From: Hirsutella rhossiliensis
Taxonomy: Eukaryota > Ascomycota > Sordariomycetes > Hypocreales > Ophiocordycipitaceae
Assembly (NCBI RefSeq): GCF_020360975.1
Contig: NW_025408679.1
Location: forward strand, 1,116,001-1,180,000
Length of the DNA stretch: 64,000 nucleotides
Reading direction: 5' to 3'
This document shows positions 24,215 to 33,786 of this stretch, one piece after another. Below the pieces are notes generated by a model. It ran no database searches and was not told the origin of the DNA. It saw nothing but the letters and a program-made list of their open reading frames with translations. Position numbers and translations under genes: made by a program. Each line of letters starts with the position of its first letter. The stretch's first letter is position 1.

Positions 24215-24851
24215 ATGGAACTGTACGGAAATGTACTCTAGGAACCCACTGTTAAACTTTCACTTAATTACACTGAAGTTAGCTGCTGGCCGGTATTACT
24301 CCAAGCCACAATAGGTTGGCAATTCGTTGTAATGATTAAGAGAGACGAGAAGCGAGACTATTACTATGCCTGGTTTAGCTTACGGGGTTTCATAGTTAAA
24401 GTGCCTTTCTCTTCCGTCCATATGCTCAATCTAAAACTGCACCAAGTACTTCGTATCTGTCACAGCTAACGACACCGGACTTAAAGTTGCATGCCGCTTG
24501 CGGTTTTATGGCTTGTCATTCCCCGTCCTAAAGTAGCACGAAGTATCTATTTTTATAAGCTAGCCGAGTTTAGCTTGGCCTGCAAAAGCTCCTTCGCTAC
24601 CGGCTGCCAACGGCCCGCCGCTAGATAAGGGCTTTACGGGAGAGAATTAAGCGCCAGCGTGTTACCGCACCGATCGATGGCTGTGATTTGGTGTATTTAC
24701 GAGGTGTCCCTACTGCGACTGTGCAAAGTACCCTACTGAGACTGCTGGAAATAATGGGCTATAGGTGCCATGTAGAAAGGGCCGGGAAGACGTTGCTCTT
24801 CCTATCGTACCGTGCAGAAGGCTCTATTGTGGAAGTAGTCTAGTGACAGCC
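24215..24851. other. Intergenic region upstream of the aquaporin-like gene
   Basis: 637 bp between two minus-strand genes, presumably with the aquaporin promoter. It contains some TA-rich, RIP-like patches (24,520-24,570). No convincing TATA box or ORF was identified. Confidence 0.5.
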
Positions 24852-25983
24852 TCAGACAAATGTGGCTCCATTAATGCCCAAGACCTGTCCAGACACCCAA
24901 GCACTATTTTCGCCCGAGAGAAAACGAACCACTCTGGCAATTTCACCTGGCTCTCCAAGTCGATTAAAGGGGCTGAACCCCTTGACCGTGTTTACAAGCC
25001 CCGGTGATTTGCCCTTGAAGAAGAGGTCGGTGCCAGTTGGCCCAGGAGCCACAGCATTCTGTCGCGAAGAACGTCTCTCGATTGAGTCAGCCGGGTCACA
25101 CATGGGTAGCTGGGCCAACAAGGGAGCTGTCAACCAAGTCAAACGAGAGGCTGGAAAAGCTGCTATTTGAGACTGGAACGTCTCCAGTCGAGAGGCTGGG
25201 GTCACCCAGCCTCCCTCAGCCCATTACCTATACTACGAAAGAGGGATATAAATAGGGGCTTGGGTTTAGGTCAGAAAGAGAGGAGGACGGAGATACGGAA
25301 TACAATGCAACTACCTCATTACTACATTATATGCCCTTTCTGCTGACTTTCTTCGTGAGACATTCACCCGGATGCCTTTACTTGCTAGCCCCTTGGATAG
25401 CACGCGAGTCATTTGATCTATAGCACCTTTGGTAGATGCATAAAGCAGGTAGTTCGGCGCCACCGCGGTGCTGCGGTTAACGCCGGTCGAGACGAGGATC
25501 ACGGACGATCCGGACGCCATGTGGGGAGCAGCTTTCTATGACAGAACGGCGTCAGAGACGAGTGAAAAAAAGAGGGGGGGGGGGGACTTGTGATTGTGCA
25601 AAGCACGACAAACAACTTACCTGCACCAGAAAGTAGGGTCCCTTTACATTCATGGCGAAGGTCTTGTCAAAATCGGCCTCGGTCGTGTCCTCAACTGTGC
25701 GCATTGGCATTATGCCGGCGTTGGCCATGATAGTGTCAAGTCTGCCAAATTTAGTCACTGCGGCTTCGACGAGTTTTTCAAGGTCGGAAATTTTGGACAC
25801 ATCGGCTTGTACAGCGATGGCGCGTTGGGCTCTGATGCGCTGGACCATGCTATTAGCAGAAGCCGCGTCGCTATGGTAGTTGATGACTATCGAGGCTTCT
25901 TGCTCAGCCGCGTGGTCGGCGCAAGCTCTTCCAATGCCATTCGAGGCGCCAGTAATAAGGATAACTTTTCCTTGCAGAGACAT
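24852..25983 (-). pseudogene. Classical short-chain dehydrogenase/reductase, interrupted by a 301-bp insertion
   Basis: NAD(P)H-dependent oxidoreductase of the classical SDR family, like fungal 3-oxoacyl/naphthol-type reductases. Exon 1 is 25,983-25,621; intron 25,620-25,536 (GTAAGT...CTGAC...TAG, contains a 13-G run on the plus strand); exon 2 starts at 25,535. At 25,361/25,059 a 301-bp element with a CATTC duplication breaks the frame inside the conserved R-V-N-A-V-A-P-G segment. Leaving out the insert and one duplicate gives 741 nt, exactly 247 codons (246 residues plus stop). Motifs: cofactor T-G-A-S-N-G-I-G (11-18), N-A-G (88-90), catalytic Tyr153/Lys157 (Y-A-S-T-K), and the C-terminal G-Q-V-L-G-I-N-G-A. 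Everything else is intact, so the break looks recent. The insert would have to be removed as an intron for activity; no good splice pair does this exactly. Confidence 0.85.
25060..25360. mobile_element. Small LTR/MITE-like insertion in SDR gene, 301 bp
   Basis: Flanked by CATTC at 25,055-25,059 and 25,361-25,365. It starts TGTCGCGAAGAACGTC and ends GACTTTCTTCGTGAGA, a 16-bp inverted terminal repeat with three mismatches. A TATAAATA box lies near 25,249. The first eleven bases, TGTCGCGAAGA, equal those of the 93-bp solo LTR at 30,281. It encodes nothing recognisable. A solo LTR (with pol II promoter) or a MITE are both possible; 5-bp duplication favours LTR, the long inverted ends favour MITE. 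Confidence 0.75.
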
Positions 25984-26535
25984 TTCGTAGCACAGTAGCG
26001 GGTATTAATAGATGAAGTCAAGGGGAAGATTGAAGACTTGACGACACAGCTGTACGTTGCAGACGATATTGGGTAGTTGGAGCGGAGGAATCGAAAGCCA
26101 CTTCTACGGTTTATTTTTTACTATTATATAAATTAGATCATTACTATACTTTTAAACATGTTATGAATATGGGTTTCCTAAATTTCGTAGTAGCAGCTAG
26201 AGATAAGTCTAGGTACGAATAAGATGCGGCGCGCATGAGCTCTTTTTAGCTCATTTTTTCGCGAACTAGAACCGCCCGAACCGAACGTTAAGCCGAAGAA
26301 TAGTATGGAAATCAGTTATCTGCTTTCGCTGTGTCCGGTTTTAAGCGTTGGAGTATAGTTCCTTAAGGTATTGGACATTTGGACGATGGACGTCATCAGT
26401 TAAGCTAGATCCTATAGCCCTTAGTTACTTAAACCCTTGACTATAGAATTTAGTTTAGTTTAGTGTATTTTCCGTCCAGCAGCTTTCGGCTGCTCGGGTC
26501 TCCGCAGGGAAGCACAGGACGTGCTGAGCTAGCGG
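25984..26535. other. Intergenic, partly RIP-like
   Basis: This is the upstream region of the SDR gene. A TA-rich stretch lies at 26,110-26,230. At 26,465-26,495 a short hairpin-containing motif (CGTCCAGCAG...GCTGCTC) resembles one at 21,543-21,567. No gene seen. Confidence 0.5.
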
Positions 26536-27147
26536 GTGTCTACATGCTACATATCGTACACTTCACCCACTATCCAGCATTTCATCGGCTCAAAGGCGCT
26601 CATGACAAACCTGATACTGACGTCCAACCTTTGGCAGCCGGTTGGCCTCTGCAACGGCGCACGTGGTACAGTGTACGATATCGCCTGGGCGCCTGGAGCT
26701 GACCCCATGCAAGACCCTCCCTGCGTGATCATGATGGAGTTTGACAAGTATACGGGCCCGGTATTCCTGACCACCTCAGATGGCAGGAAGATTGTCCCGA
26801 TTCTGCCAGTAGACAGGGACTTCCTCGTCGGATCCACACTCTGCACTCGCACGCAGTTTCCCCTGATCATATGCTACGCCATTACGGTTCACAAGTCGCA
26901 GAGCATCACCGAAGACATGATCGTGACGGATCTGTCCTGCCGTGACTTTTAGACCGGTTTGAGCTACGTGGCCGTCTCGCGTGTGAAAACGCTGCAGGGT
27001 CTGATGCTGGATGCCCCGTTTGACCGCAATTACCTGACTTACGCGTCGCCGCCGGAAGGAATCAAGATGAAAATGAGGGATCAGCAACTTCGCAAACGAC
27101 AGGTTCTCGCTCAGAATCCGTACAAGATAGGCCACGGGTCTACGTAA
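26536..27147 (+). pseudogene. PIF1-like helicase fragment (Helitron RepHel C-terminus)
   Basis: One frame, with a single TAG at 26,950-26,952, encodes the C-terminal part of a PIF1-type DNA helicase: N-L-W-Q-P-V-G-L-C-N-G-A-R-G-T-V, then P-P-C-V-I-M-M-E-F-D-K-Y-T-G-P, T-R-T-Q-F-P-L, the motif A-I-T-V-H-K-S-Q-S (helicase motif V/2B region), and S-Y-V-A-V-S-R-V-K-T-L-Q-G-L (motif VI). The TAG fits CAG (R-D-F-[Q]-T-G-L-S-Y). Walker A and the Rep domain are absent, so this is a 5'-deleted relic. It lies 242 bp upstream of a structure typical of a Helitron 3' end, which is the reason for assigning it to a Helitron rather than a cellular PIF1. Confidence 0.8.
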
Positions 27148-27358
27148 CTCTACTTGATGGTACCCGCGACAAGAACGACACTTTCCAAGGCGCAGATAAC
27201 GTAATGAATGTATGATTGTAGAGACTGTACTGATTGTTCGGTGACTGCTTAACTGTTGGCCAGACTCGCAGCCTTCGGCTGATTGTACGCCTTGCACCAC
27301 AGCTCTAAAGTGCAAGGTGTGACGTAGTATTTTATACATGAATAGAGAGACTAAGGGC

Positions 27359-27389
27359 AGCTGCTGCCTGCAGGCAGCAGCTTGACTAG
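27359..27389 (+). mobile_element. Helitron-type 3' terminus (palindrome plus CTAG)
   Basis: A perfect 24-nt palindrome (27,359-27,382; half-site AGCTGCTGCCTG) is followed after three bases by CTAG (27,386-27,389) and then T. Helitrons end in a hairpin 5-12 nt before CTRR and insert between A and T. A second short palindrome, CTGCCTATTAGGCAG, follows at 27,395-27,411. Confidence 0.6.
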
Positions 27390-27454
27390 TCGTGACTGCC
27401 TATTAGGCAGTAGGCAGCACCGTGAATGAGCGTCTGATCTTGACAAATTGCCAT

Positions 27455-27910
27455 CTAATTCTGCTTCCCTTTGCTCAGCAGGCCCTGAAGAGACTTGATA
27501 TTGTTACGATAAGTAGCTTCAAGACCCTTCCTAAGTTCGGGCAAGTAACTTGGTTCAATCCATTCCGATTCAGTAGACCACTCAAACTGTGTTTTCCCAT
27601 GGTCAGTCTCATATAAGCGAATTTTTACGCGAGAATTTTTTCTTTTTGGATCATCGTCAAGCACAGAATAAGAGATGCTGTGTGAGACCACGTCGACACA
27701 GTCAAGCCTCTCCTTGAAAGTAGCACTGTCCGAAAAATCTTCACCCTGGCTGAGTACCATAGTTCGGACACAGCCGATTCCGAAGCCCTCGATGCTCGAA
27801 CTTACGACATACGGAGCCCAAAGCTTCACACAGCCGAAGGATGAAGTTATTGCCCAGACTTCACCGATGGGAGCATCGATGACCTCGGTCACCTTAACAA
27901 ACATCGTCAT
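27455..27910 (-). CDS. START/SRPBCC (polyketide cyclase/dehydrase-like) protein
   Basis: A single-exon gene of 151 residues. The N-terminus V-K-V-T-E-V-I-D-A-P-I-G-E-V-W, then L-W-A-P-Y-V, then I-E-G-F-G-I-G-C-V-R-T, is the pattern of the Polyketide_cyc2/SRPBCC helix-grip fold, with the usual R-L-D-x-x-D and Y-S-V/E-W-S-T-E strands after it. These proteins bind small hydrophobic ligands in a deep cavity; some act as cyclases or dehydratases, many have no known function. No signal peptide or membrane segment is seen, so cytosolic. It is complete, with family-typical length. It stands back to back with the aldo-keto reductase gene at 28,866, sharing a 955-bp promoter region. The start is the first Met; the Met two codons later is also possible. 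Confidence 0.8.
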   Translation of the reverse strand: MTMFVKVTEVIDAPIGEVWAITSSFGCVKLWAPYVVSSSIEGFGIGCVRTMVLSQGEDFSDSATFKERLDCVDVVSHSISYSVLDDDPKRKNSRVKIRLYETDHGKTQFEWSTESEWIEPSYLPELRKGLEATYRNNIKSLQGLLSKGKQN

Positions 27911-28865
27911 TTTGGGGTTTCTTGACTCATTCTGTCAGCCATTCTGGACCTTTTTAGAGTTCAAGATCACAAGGGGTGCAGTCAGTGTTATGTAACACAT
28001 ACGAAGACATTTTTGTAGCAGCAGGGCTGAGGCTGTTATTGAGTTGGAGTAGTTGGTAAAGGCAGATACGTAAGGGCTTTGTGCACATGGGTTAGAGCAA
28101 GCTCTTATACGCGGAAGTTGAGCATTAGTGCCGTAAATGTTTAGTAGTTACGCCAGTCTACTATACAGATCTAGACTGCGTCGGCGGCCGAAACACGGGA
28201 TAAAGGTCAACTTACGAAGAGCAAGCCTACGCCGGATCTATGCACGACTGCTTTCGTAGCTAGGCCGTCGTAAGGTTCGGGCTGCCCCTCTTTTTAAGAG
28301 TAGGGGGAATGTAGAGCAATTGCATGCAGGGAGTAGCATGGACTAGTAGAAGCGTGTTTTACAAAGGACGAATACAACGCGCATCAAGCAAGCTCCTATA
28401 AAGGCCAGTGATCTTGGCGCTACGGAAGGTCTCATTCGTGCAACACGCCTTTGCGGAGAGAAAGTCTTTTTTCTTCCGAGCACATTACCCGGCCCGCCGT
28501 CTGAGTTTCCCTGCCCAGGCTGAAATATGACTTGCTCTATTAACCCTAACCCTTTGCTGGCAGACCTACCTACACCCTCGAACGTTCTGCGGCAGAGCTA
28601 GTTGTCAGAGGAGAGCGGCTTCTGGTAGAAAAGCAGCGGGGTCATGACGTCTCTGTAGCTATCCCCACTTGGGAAACCACACGCGCCTGCTCCGGACCAC
28701 CGCCGGGTCGGGCCAATATGCTATAAATACTGTTCGAGTCCCGTTGGCTTGGAAAAGAAATCTGTTCCTGCCCAAGCAAATATTACTCTTTTGATCCTTT
28801 ACATTCAACGCAAGTGCTTAACCTCCCTCTTTGACTCGCACATACATACTGTCACAATAGCAATA
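27911..28865. promoter_or_regulatory. Divergent intergenic region with TATA and CCAAT boxes
   Basis: 955 bp between two divergent genes. Ahead of the aldo-keto reductase lie CCAAT (28,713-28,717) and TATAAATA (28,722-28,729), about 137 nt upstream of the ATG. No RNA gene was seen. Confidence 0.5.
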
Positions 28866-29979
28866 ATGCCTCAAATCATTGGCAAGGAAGTCGGTCCCGT
28901 GGGGTTCGGTCTCATGGGTAGGTCCGACCAAGCTCTGGGGTCGCAATGAGGCTTTAACAGAGCCCAGCTGACAAGGATCGAAGGCTTTACCTGGCGGCCC
29001 GAGCCCCCCCCGCTGGAGCAAGCTTTAGATGCCCTAAAGGCCGCCGTGGACTCCGGCTGCACGCTCTGGAACGGGGCCGAGTTTTACGGAACTCAGCAGT
29101 ATAATACCATGACATTGCTCAACAAGTATTTTACCAAATACCCCGGGGACGCCGACAAGGTTACCCTCATCATCAAGGGTGGCATGGACCTGGCTACCCA
29201 CGCACCCGATGGCTCTCCGGAAGGAGTGCGGCGCTCGCTCGACAATATCCTAAAGCAACTGGATGGGAAGAAGAAGCTCGACCTGTTCAGCTACTCGAGG
29301 AGGGATCACAAGGTTCCTTTGGATGTAACGTATGGCACAATTCAGAAGGAGTACATCGACACTGGGAAGCTCGGCGGCATCGCCCTCTCTGAGTGCAGTG
29401 TGGAGACTATCCACGAGGCCACCAAACATGCCAAGATTTGGGCCGCCGAGGTTGAACTCAGTATGTTCTCCCCAGACATTCTCCGAAACGGGGTCGTGGC
29501 GGCGTGCACCGAGCACGGCATTCCCATCACCGCATATGCGCCAATTGGGCGAGGCGTAAGCCCGCACTCCCTTCCAAGAAACGTACAAAAGTTATGTTAA
29601 CGAATCTGTGTAGATGTTGACTGGGAGGTTCAAGAACGTCGAGCAAATCAAGGATCGCGGAGTCATGGCGTCATTCCCGAGATTCCAGCCAGATGCGTTC
29701 AATCACAACCTCAGGTTGGTCAACCAGGTTGAGACTCTAGCTAAAGAAAAGAAGTGTTCTCCCGCCCAGCTGGCGATTGCTTGGGTCAGATATCAGGGTA
29801 ACCGGGCTGGTAAGCCGACCATTGTTCCCATCCCCGGAGCCACTGCAGTTTCTCGAGTCGAGGAGAATGGCCAAGCCGTCATGCTGGAAGAGATTGAGGT
29901 GGCAAAAATCGACAAGATCGTCGACAGCTTCGAGACTGCAGGCCAGCGCTATCCTTCGTCTTTGCCCATGGAGCAGTAA
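28866..29979 (+). CDS. Aldo-keto reductase (pyridoxal-reductase-like, three exons)
   Basis: NADPH-dependent aldo-keto reductase. Exons 28,866-28,917, 28,984-29,555, 29,614-29,979 (990 nt, 329 residues). Introns 28,918-28,983 (GTAGGT...CTGAC...AAG) and 29,556-29,613 (GTAAGC...TAG) join in frame to give L-M-G-F-T-W-R-P and G-R-G-M-L-T-G-R-F. The barrel start V-G-F-G-L-M-G, L-W-N-G-A-E-F-Y-G (Tyr52), I-I-K-G-G-M-D (Lys82) and the cofactor segment I-V-P-I-P-G-A-T are all present. The position usually held by catalytic Asp before the Tyr loop is Asn47, and the usual strand-4 His is replaced (F-S-Y-S-R-R-D); both are seen in the pyridoxal-reductase (AKR8-like) branch. Cytosolic, substrate unknown. 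No frameshift or early stop. Confidence 0.9.
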
Positions 29980-30280
29980 TGTACATCTTCGTTGGGCTTG
30001 TAATAAGACGCAGTCTGTCGTTAATGCCTTTATGTAGACTGCTTTTCTGGTGCTTGTGATTGTTTTCTAACTTGTAGACGCTAGTCTTGCTCAACCACGC
30101 GAATGGGGTTCAGAGCTGCAGCGTTGGCATAAGCCCCCAACGCCTGAAAGAATGTGCTTCGCAAGTAGTGCGGCCAAATCAACTGAGAGGCCGGATAGCT
30201 ACACGCCAAGCACGGTACTAGCTACAGCTCCTACAGCAATAGACATCTATGAAGCTTTGACGCATCTCTGTTCTAGGTAG
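29980..30280. other. 3' flank of the aldo-keto reductase gene
   Basis: No gene or clear repeat is seen before the solo LTR. Confidence 0.5.
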
Positions 30281-30373
30281 TGTCGCGAAGACCGTGGCGC
30301 CATGCAGGCAAAAGTGGAACGCGCTCCAACAGGTGCGCTGCAACTGACACATATCCAATGACTGTTCCCGACA
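30281..30373. mobile_element. Solo LTR of the TRIM-like family, 93 bp
   Basis: Starts TGTCGCGAAG, ends TTCCCGACA, and is flanked by GGTAG (30,276-30,280 and 30,374-30,378). Over about 80 bp it matches the 99-bp LTRs at 14,971 and 15,290, with a 6-bp internal deletion near the end. It sits in non-RIP DNA and keeps its CpA/TpG sites, so it shows the unmutated state of the LTR. Confidence 0.85.
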
Positions 30374-30378
30374 GGTAG

Positions 30379-31936
30379 AGGGTCTTACTGTTCGAATTAG
30401 AATACGTCATCTAGCAACATTTAGCTACCGATATTTCTAGGCTGCTAAGGTGCTAAATTAGGATCGAATATTGATCCTGTCTACAGTACAATGGCTTTTC
30501 ATCACTCTACGTGCTAACACGGTGACATGGGGTCGGGGAAACCGATGCGTGTGTAATTTTCTTGGAGCGCGGCCTTCATACTGCTACTTTTGATGGACTT
30601 CGGCGCCCTCGTTGCACCACTGCGTGTGGTATGGGCTGTTACGGCCAGGCACATACGAGCCTTGACGGCTATAAAGATGTATTGGCACTATGAACGAAGA
30701 CTCAAAGCTAAGGAGCAAGAAAGAAAGACTAGACTACACGACCGAGCTGGCCCTTATGTGCATATGCACGAGGTTACCTCAGCAGCGCTCAGGTAAGCAC
30801 GAGGTCGCACGTGGGCACGTGATGCTGCTTGGGCACGTGACACTGGTGAGGTTCTGCGCTGGTGTCTCTACGCTGGCGCGCAGGGTCGTGACATGGGCCA
30901 GGTGACGACCACGTGGCTCTCCGACCCAACTGTCTCTGTAAATTGTAAACTGTCTCCGGGGGCGCCGTGAAGAGCCGGGCTGGGGGTCCGGATTCGGCAA
31001 ATGCAAAACCACATCCTAGAAACCGGAGCCCAAGCGAGGTAGGTGGGGCCAAAAGGTGGGATCGGATACCAAGGAGCAGGCCTACTGGAGACAGGTCTTG
31101 TTAGAAAACTCGCGGAACATTGTTAACTATAAGAATGTAAAGAAGCATTGTTGTTCAAACAACAAGTCACTTAATGAGTATCACCTTTCTCTACATACTA
31201 GCATACCCTTCGTGAGAGCATCGTCGCGCAGTCCGGTCTAACCGAGTAGCGCCCCTGCTAAGTTAATAATATCCACTCAAAGAGTTGACTAGTAAGTAGT
31301 TGTTTGTACGCTCTGCAACTTAATTATCAGTGCTATTCGTAGAAGTCCTCAAGATAGCGAGCTGGCTGCGGAACGCACCGGTGACATCTCCTCCAACTTG
31401 GACCGCTATGGGGCAGCCCTATCGTACTGGGCCCTACCTACCCCACCCGCTGCTCACATCACATTACATTGATGCTGCAGTGGCTCTAGTGCCTTTGCCG
31501 GACCGCCGTCTATTCCGAGCGTCTGTGCCGAGGCCGCTAAACCGAGCCTTTGAGGCCCTTTGCAATTTCCATTTAGATCCAGGTGGGTGTGCTAGGCGAC
31601 TAAGGTATACGTACAGTGGGTCCACAAAAGTGACGAGTAGTTTTGTGCAATATCACACCAAGCGTGCTCGTCACCTTTGTCGACTCACTGTACGTCCGGA
31701 TGTACGAACAGAGTCGCAACCCACACGAGATCTAACCTAAACAGGCCCATGCATGCGATGCGATACAAGACTTGCTCAAACTAGGCTCGGTTTTCTTCTC
31801 AAACCCTGTTTCATCAGCCGTCGCAGCCCGCGGTCCCGGGGATCCATCAGCTATGCTTGGAAACTTTATTTATTGATTTGACTCGGCAAACCGTCTGCCT
31901 AGGATTTTAATGCGAAAATAACTCTAAACTCGGCAG
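30379..31936. other. Long intergenic region, no supported gene
   Basis: Open frames of 60-136 codons occur (30,590-30,796, 30,789-31,052 minus, 31,330-31,740). Their peptides show no domain, hydrophobic pattern or intron structure that I recognise. Confidence 0.5.
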
Positions 31937-31943
31937 TATAAAA
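31937..31943 (+). promoter_or_regulatory. TATA box of the intact SDR gene
   Basis: TATAAAA, 105 nt upstream of the ATG at 32,048, followed by C/A-rich leader sequence typical of fungal 5' UTRs. Confidence 0.6.
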
Positions 31944-32047
31944 CACTCACTCCAACGAAACCACTCCAACCACCGTACAAAGCATCAAAGTACCAGGCGA
32001 CCACTTCATCATTACACGCTTCTCACTTACGCTATCAAATCACAATC

Positions 32048-32950
32048 ATGCCCGGCAAAATTATATTAGTAACAGGCACCTCGAGCGGCTTTGGCAACCT
32101 TGCCGTTTTGCATCTTGCCAAGGCCGGCCACACTGTCTACGCCAGCATGCGACAGCTGGAGTCCAAAAATGCTCAAGTCGCGACTGATTATAAGGATTTC
32201 TGCGCCAAGAACTCGGTTGACATCCGACCCCTGGAGTTGGACGTCAGCGAGCAAAAGTCGTCAGATGAAGCGATTAAGCGCATCATCTCGGAGAGTGGTC
32301 GGCTCGACGTCATCGTCCACAACGCCGGACACATGTGCTTCGGGCCTCTGGAGTCGTTCACGGCCGAGGAACTGGCGCGCTACTATGACATCAACACTCT
32401 TGGGCCCCACCGCGTCAACTCGGCTGCGCTGCCTCACATGCGCAAGGCTGGAACGGGCCAGCTGGTCTGGATCGGCTCCAGCAGCACCAGCGGTGGAACC
32501 CCTCCGTTCTTGGGCCCTTACTTTGCTGCTAAGTCAGGCATGGACTCTTTGGCAGTTTCCTATGCTTCCGAGCTGAGCAAATGGGGCATCAGCACAACCA
32601 TTGTGGTTCCTGGTGTCTTTACATCTGGAACAAACCATTTTGCGCACGCCGGTAAGGGTTCCAAACAGGCCATCGAGAAGGCCTATTTTGAGGGGCCATA
32701 CCACGGGGTAGCAGAGCGCTCCATGAAGGGTATGGAGAAGGGTGACGCGGAAGGCGATGTCACCGACGTTGCTAAGGCTGTTGTTGATGTAGTTGGTGCG
32801 CGACAAGGAAAGGCGCCATTCAGGGTCCACATTGACCCATGGAATGACGGTGCCGAGAACGTGAATAAAGTGAGGGACCAGATGCGGGTCAAGTGGCACC
32901 AGAAAACGGGTTTGGAAGATCTGCTGCAGGTCAAAGCGCCTGGGGCGTGA
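32048..32950 (+). CDS. Short-chain dehydrogenase/reductase, intact, single exon
   Basis: NAD(P)-dependent oxidoreductase, 300 residues, no intron. Cofactor motif T-G-T-S-S-G-F-G (9-16), L-D-V (64-66), H-N-A-G (91-94), the catalytic Ser in G-S-S-S-T (143-147), and Tyr158/Lys162 (Y-F-A-A-K) are all in place. The long C-terminal part (about 100 residues after the active site, with H-I-D-P-W-N-D-G) is like the retinol-dehydrogenase/oxidoreductase-type classical SDRs found often in ascomycetes, larger than the 246-residue SDR at 25 kb. So the two are not recent duplicates. Start context CAATCATGCC is good and a TATA box precedes it. GC-rich third positions contrast with flanking repeats. Substrate unknown. 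Confidence 0.9.
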   Translation: MPGKIILVTGTSSGFGNLAVLHLAKAGHTVYASMRQLESKNAQVATDYKDFCAKNSVDIRPLELDVSEQKSSDEAIKRIISESGRLDVIVHNAGHMCFGPLESFTAEELARYYDINTLGPHRVNSAALPHMRKAGTGQLVWIGSSSTSGGTPPFLGPYFAAKSGMDSLAVSYASELSKWGISTTIVVPGVFTSGTNHFAHAGKGSKQAIEKAYFEGPYHGVAERSMKGMEKGDAEGDVTDVAKAVVDVVGARQGKAPFRVHIDPWNDGAENVNKVRDQMRVKWHQKTGLEDLLQVKAPGA

Positions 32951-33479
32951 AGAGAGTGCACTCGAGTGTTTGTAGTGAGTTAATAGGCAGTGTTGAATTA
33001 AGCAAGAATGATACTATCATTCAGGCTGGTAAATCTATCTACTTATGTAGATGACATGTAGATGAGATAGATATAGATCTACATCTAACTACCTAAGGTC
33101 TATGTGGGTCATATATCTATCTATCTGGCTGTCCGGTAGATAGACGAAATGTAGATAGACGGCTGGGAAATTGCAGGAAGTATATATACTTTAGTATGTA
33201 CTTGTTGTTTGCCGCAGACCAAAGTGCTTCTATGTCACGGGCCTAGTGCTCGACCACGGTGAATGGCGGGTTGATTCCAACTAAGTTACTGGCTGTACTG
33301 AGGGAGGCGCTTGCGTGTCGCGCGCCTAAAAACATGGGGCACTGATCATTCAGGCTCCAGTGGCAATCCTTGGAAGAGAACACCAAATTGTGCAGATATC
33401 TTCTGGCTACGTGTTCCCCTTGTGAACGTGGGGAATTCTGATTGGAACCACGGAGCGAAAGTGAAGTGGGGGTTGCGAT
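32951..33479. other. 3' flank with GATA/TAGA-rich simple sequence
   Basis: 33,030-33,165 is rich in GTAGAT/ATCTATCT repeats in both orientations. No gene is seen. Confidence 0.6.
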
Positions 33480-33786
33480 CAGGGTGGTCATCGATACGAT
33501 CGATACGATATCGATACCGACTAGCGATATCGATCGATATCGATGTGCACGAACTATCCAATTTCCCGGGCATACATAACTGAAAGAAGCAAGTCCTACC
33601 GTCATCGGTTTAAGCTAAACTCGTTTTTAGGTCCCATTTCTGAAATTATGATAATTATGCATAGTGGCTCTGTCTGGGGAAAACGGACCGGATAAAGGTC
33701 GGATTGACTACCATCGATATCGATCCTTGTATCGATACGATATCGATCAGCGGTCAAATCGATATCGATATCGACTGACCACCCTG
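33480..33786. mobile_element. MITE-like element with CAGGGTGGTCA inverted ends
   Basis: 307 bp. The left end reads CAGGGTGGTCATCGATACGA. The right end reads, in reverse complement, CAGGGTGGTCAGTCGATATC. Both arms continue into ATCGAT/CGATATCG repeats (33,490-33,543 and 33,713-33,775), giving dense subterminal palindromes. There is no ORF of note. CAGGG ends resemble hAT termini, including those of the hAT at 17,952, but I could not find an 8-bp target duplication. Confidence 0.7.

Noticed and set aside
30590..31052. Possible small genes on both strands
   Set aside because: Short overlapping frames without recognisable domains, conserved start context or splice signals.
31330..31740. 136-codon ORF
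   Set aside because: No domain recognised and residue content looks random; kept only as an unlikely candidate in the intergenic description.
33320..33605. ORFs over the ATCGAT-rich MITE
   Set aside because: Frames are open because of simple-sequence content (repeated Ile-Asp-Arg-Tyr) and not conserved coding.
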